A stretch of DNA of 64,000 nucleotides from Arabidopsis thaliana (lineage: Eukaryota; Streptophyta; Magnoliopsida; Brassicales; Brassicaceae), in the NCBI RefSeq assembly GCF_000001735.4, contig NC_003075.7, positions 14,881,001-14,945,000 of the forward strand, read 5' to 3'. Position 1 is the first letter of the stretch; the number at the start of each line of letters is the position of its first letter. A model generated the notes under the pieces. That model did no database searches. It worked only from the letters and a program-made list of their open reading frames with translations, and was not told the DNA's origin. Of the stretch, positions 59,940 through 64,000 are shown one piece after another. The position numbers were made by a program, and so were the translations under genes.

Positions 59940-62900
59940 CTTGGTTCCTGTCGTTTCTAGATTACAATTTGCCCCAGACGAAAAAAAAAAAATTATAAAC
60001 GACGAGAGCTATATTATTAAAAAAAAAAAAAAAAAAGGTGTGTAAAATTATGATCCTCTATTGATTCCTTGGTATATATATAGGGTTTTTACTTTTTAGA
60101 ATAAATTCTTTATTTTGTTCCCAGGGAGAATAGAATTTGGTTTTGGTCAAGAGTCCGTAGAAAATTTATTAATTTTATCTTGTTTGGGATTTCTTTCCTT
60201 TTAGTCAATTCTTTTTTAAATATGAAATTAGCTAAATTTTGTACAGGTAAGAGAACATTAAATAATTAATAATGAAAGTTGCAAAAAAAAAAAAAAAAAG
60301 ATTAATAATGAAAGTTGAAACCAAGTTTGGTTCGTGGAAGGAAGCTGGTGGGAGACGAGTCATGGACGGTGAATAATGAAATTTTGATGTCCCATTGACT
60401 AGCGACACGCAGATGATATTCCAACGCGGCAACTTTTAAAACGGTGCGTTTTAATGTTTTGCTCTTCTTGCCTGCGGGCCCTTCGCTAAAAAGCATCAGC
60501 TACTTAGCCCATGGGTCGCGCGATAGTGTTAAGTTTATTGATTCATGTAGGTGAGGAAATAAAATAGGAGAAACTCGTGTAGGAAAATTAATGTGGTGGA
60601 TTCGTTTAGCTTCAGCACATTTCTCCATTTAGTTTTCTTTACAAAAGCCCATGGACGTTTTTACAAAGGCCTTTATTCGACTATTATAATGTATAGTAAT
60701 GTAAATGGTTTCGTTAAATCTTAATCGACCGTAGTCATAAGTGAAATTAAAATAATTTGCATCAAATCCCCATAAATATAGATCGTGCATGTTGCATAAA
60801 ATTCAACCATTAATGATCGCAATTCCTTCGGATCTGCCGATCATTACGCCAGCACTTTTTATTGTTTTGACTTCGATGGTTAAAGGTCTACTTGTTAGGA
60901 ATAGAATTAGGGTCGCAATCCCCATTGTTTCATAAATACACTTGCGGTGTGATTTATAACATAATCAAACTCGATTTTATGCATATAGAAACATTTTATA
61001 AGTTATCTCCGAGTTTGAACCTCGTTTAGAGAGAAAGAAGACTACAAGTCTACAAATCATATATACATAAATAGTTCGTAAAAATTTACATAAATCAATA
61101 ATTGTAGTTGTTTATATAAAGCACAAGAATTGTAATTGGAAACAATCTACTCATACGTTTTGTATAATTTATCTAGAAATTTTGTAATTTTATCTTCACT
61201 AACTACAACATTTCGCTTTTTAAAACCATTTGTAAACCAATACAATAACAATGTGAAGTCATATCATCAGGCAACAGCTGAATGCAAACATCAATTATAA
61301 GAGAAAAAAGGAAGAGAATTACAAGTATTTTTAATCTTCTGAGAAATATATTTACATATATATCCAACATTGTCTACCAGCTTTTTGGGCACCGATTTGG
61401 ACCTATCATTTTTACTACACAACGGAATTGAAAGCCTTTTGCAATGGTACTGTTAGTAATAGTCTCTTGGTAACATTACATGACAGATGGAGAACTATTT
61501 AAGTTTATAACTTTTTGTATACTAGTTATCAGAAGATTTGATTATTGAATAAAGAAAGAAGTTTAATCGGTCTGGTGGAGAAGTGATGCTTAACAACTTG
61601 TGTTGACCACAACTCGGATTATGAATATTGAATAAAACTCTCAAAATATGACAGAAGCTATGAAGGTTCGTTTGACCAATACATGGTGAGGAACAAAGAA
61701 AATCTTTATAGTAACATGGTGAGGAACAAATTTAGATATGTATATATATCAGTATATGCAAATTTAGGTGTCATACATCTTACGTCTCCATTTAAAATTG
61801 TCAATTGTGTTGTACATTGCAAATTTAAGTAAATTTGATCTTTTAAGTGTTTGAAATTTTATAATGTTATTTGTTGTCTACCTAAAATATTACTATAGTA
61901 ATCGAACTGATATATTTTTAAAATTCATGATATGTTGTCAGCTCATAAGCCACTTAAGTTCCTAATGAAAACATGCGGTATAAAACAATTTTGGATGCGA
62001 TATATACAAAGTATTATAGAAAAAATTTCGGTTTGTTTGTTTCTTTGGTTATCTTGTGGTAAGTACACCTTTCTTTTCTGTATTTTTCCTTTGTTTGGAT
62101 TATCACGAATAGAGTTTTTGACTTTAATGTCACCTAGTTGATCACCAATCAGCATTTATGGATATATTATGTCTTTATTATAATCAAGACACAGTCAAAT
62201 GATTTCCAATTTTTTTACCTAAAAGTTAATGTTGAGATATATGGATAGGAATGATTATGTATCGATGACAAAAAAAAAATGATTGTGTATCATCAAATTA
62301 CGCTAATTAGTAATTACCATGTAAATAATAAAGAATATGCATGTTAGCATTTACATGCATATTAGAGGATGATAACATAAGATAAAATAATCATTGTGCA
62401 ATATTGCATTTATGGCTTTAATTCTCTTCTGATTCTAAATCATATCTTCTTCTGATTCAAGATCCACATTTGCCTTCAAATATTAGCAATGTAGTATTTC
62501 CTCTGTACACAAACTCAAATGCATATTTTCATTATATCAAATTTTTATAACATTTTTGAAAATCTGAACAAATAGTTGTAGAGTATACACTGGTTAATGC
62601 GGACTATGCATAAAACATACGGTTCCACATGCTAAATTGTTAAATAATTTTTATTCTGTTAATAGCTCCCCCCTAGTTAACTGATTCAAATTACATACAA
62701 GACCAAAATTTCTTTTTCTTATGTGTTTTTTGAAGCCGAAATAATGACAATTCACTTTCACCGCATATGGCGCGACACGGTTCTATGTGGGTGAAGCAAC
62801 AAACACCACAGCTAAATATAAGCCCAACCATTTACATATACTAGCTTTGATAGTGTTGTGAACAAGCCTCGTGAATAGTCCTATATTGGCTATATAGATA

Positions 62901-63069
62901 CAAACTCGTGAATAGTACACCTATAATATATACTCAACATATATGCCAATAAATAAGAAAGGTCCACTCACAGCTGGCCAACCTGCACATTGTGTAGTAT
63001 CTCAGCAAAACACACATTAAATAAGAACCTCCAAAACCCCATCCATCAATCTATACTTCTCTTCACATT

Positions 63070-63103
<34 letters not shown>

Positions 63104-63218
63104 CAAACATAAATACAGATACATCTCCATATACTATATGACCTAATTAATTACACACACACACACAAAAACCCATTGAAGAAAAAAAAAGCGTGGAGAG
63201 TGTGTGAGAGGACACGAA
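59940..63218. other. SRP-receptor promoter and long spacer before BRS1
   Basis: Near the SRP receptor gene, AAAACGGTGCGTTTTA (about 60438) is a promoter-type palindrome and TATATATAGGG lies near 60075. A poly-A stretch flanked by 17-bp direct repeats is at 60265-60317. The rest to about 62900 is AT-rich without genes. The end holds (AC)n and (AT)n runs (63068-63103) and a purine-rich BRS1 leader. Confidence 0.5.
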
Positions 63219-63471
63219 ATGGCAAGAACCCATTTCATTTTCCTTCTTCTTGTAGCTCTTTTATCGACAACATTTCCATCATCATCATCTTCAAGAGAGC
63301 AAGAGAAGGACAGAATCAAAGCACTTCCAGGCCAACCAAAAGTGGCATTCTCACAATACTCAGGCTATGTCAATGTTAACCAGTCTCATGGTCGTGCCCT
63401 CTTCTATTGGCTTACTGAGTCATCTTCTCCTTCTCCCCACACCAAGCCCCTTCTTCTTTGGCTCAATGGAG
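63219..63471 (+). CDS. BRS1: serine carboxypeptidase BRS1 (SCPL24), first exon only
   Basis: The exon encodes 84 complete codons plus one base and ends at a GT donor (GTCAGT) inside the codon for the second Gly of WLNGG. Residues 1 to about 25 are a signal peptide ending in a Ser run. Then comes the start of a family S10 domain: [26 protein letters not shown] and PLLLWLNGG, where one substrate-binding loop begins. The catalytic Ser, Asp and His lie in later exons beyond the window. BRS1 is a secreted carboxypeptidase that, when overexpressed, suppresses a weak brassinosteroid receptor mutant. Family membership is certain. The choice of BRS1 among SCPL paralogues rests on recognition and on the neighbourhood (At4g30610). 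Confidence 0.85.
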
Positions 63472-64000
63472 GTCAGTTTCTTCACTCCAAATTACTTTTT
63501 ATACATGGTTAATTTTTGCATATGCTTGTTATATATTTTTCTTGTGTTTATAATTCTAAGAACTATATTTTTAGTTTATTCCGGCTATGAGTTATATAGT
63601 TAATTTGTATATGCATTGCACTCACACGAAAACTACTCCAAATTAGACTAAACTAAAAGCAGCGTAAATTTTCTAAAGATGTAAAATAAAAACCAAAACC
63701 AAACCGCGGACCCATATGTTAATGGGTTAAGATGGTTATGTATCAAATATTACATAAGTACAGTCCCTTTTCTTTTGGACAAAGAGTAAAAAACAAACAA
63801 AAACTTAATTAGTCCCTAAACAATGTACAAACTATGAGACTAAACCAACAAGCCGCATCTATTAACAATTACTAATTTGAGCAATCACTAATGTAAGCAA
63901 TAATCGTTATTTAGGATAAAAACAAACCAATGTCCAACCAAAATAGCATATCAACTACCCCATCTGCCTCTCATTAATGGAACATGCACTCCTTTTTTTT
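63472..64000 (+). other. first intron of BRS1, open at the window edge
   Basis: No segment here encodes the expected continuation (PGCSS), so intron 1 is longer than 529 nt. The sequence is AT-rich with no other feature. Confidence 0.7.

Noticed and set aside
1..64000. CRISPR arrays, operons, prophage, rRNA or tRNA genes
   Set aside because: No spacer-repeat array, no tRNA-like arms with A and B boxes, and no rRNA sequence seen; the window is eukaryotic nuclear DNA.

Overview
The window reads as plant nuclear DNA. It is AT-rich, has many small exons with GT-AG introns, long AT-rich spacers and TATA-type promoters. The encoded proteins match genes I recognise from Arabidopsis thaliana chromosome 4, about At4g30440 to At4g30610. 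Gene names rest on protein recognition plus exon reconstruction by hand; no search was run. Every multi-exon gene that ends inside the window was rebuilt codon by codon, with introns placed where phase and splice sites agree.

Layout. 1-13 kb: the intronless UDP-glucuronate epimerase GAE1 (-), then a tandem pair of secreted Gly/Ser-rich proteins (-) in long spacers. 13-24 kb: an SDR protein that has lost its catalytic signatures (+), the TPR co-chaperone-like TPR1 (+), an AFG1-type mitochondrial AAA ATPase (-), and a TMEM208/SND2-like ER membrane protein (+). 24-30 kb: the autophagy PROPPIN ATG18b (-), which needs a GC-AG intron, and the LRR receptor kinase SARK (-). 30-39.6 kb: a spacer of about 9.5 kb with a 944-bp Harbinger-like element that carries a tandem array of E2F-type sites, a broken reading frame behind a promoter-like block, and a small secreted-peptide candidate. 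39.6-45.7 kb: three tandem gamma-glutamyl peptidase genes (GGP1-3, +). 46-53.5 kb: CNGC9, a GDP-mannose pyrophosphorylase paralogue whose conserved start codon is TTG, and the plastid acyltransferase ATS2/LPAT1 (all -). 54.7-59.6 kb: ENODL12 and the SRP receptor alpha subunit (both -). 63.2 kb to the end: first exon of the serine carboxypeptidase BRS1 (+).

The genes do not form an operon-like pathway. Functional links are limited to the GGP trio (glutathione-conjugate processing) and a loose secretory/cell-wall theme (GAE1, GMP-like protein, Gly-rich proteins, ENODL12, SRP receptor, SND2-like protein). The gene order matches what I remember of a paralogous block on chromosome 2 around At2g23900-At2g24000, which suggests an old segmental duplication.

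The best second looks are the lost start codon of the GMP paralogue, the GC-AG intron that decides the N-terminus of ATG18b, the E2F-site array inside the transposon, and the SDR protein without its catalytic tyrosine.
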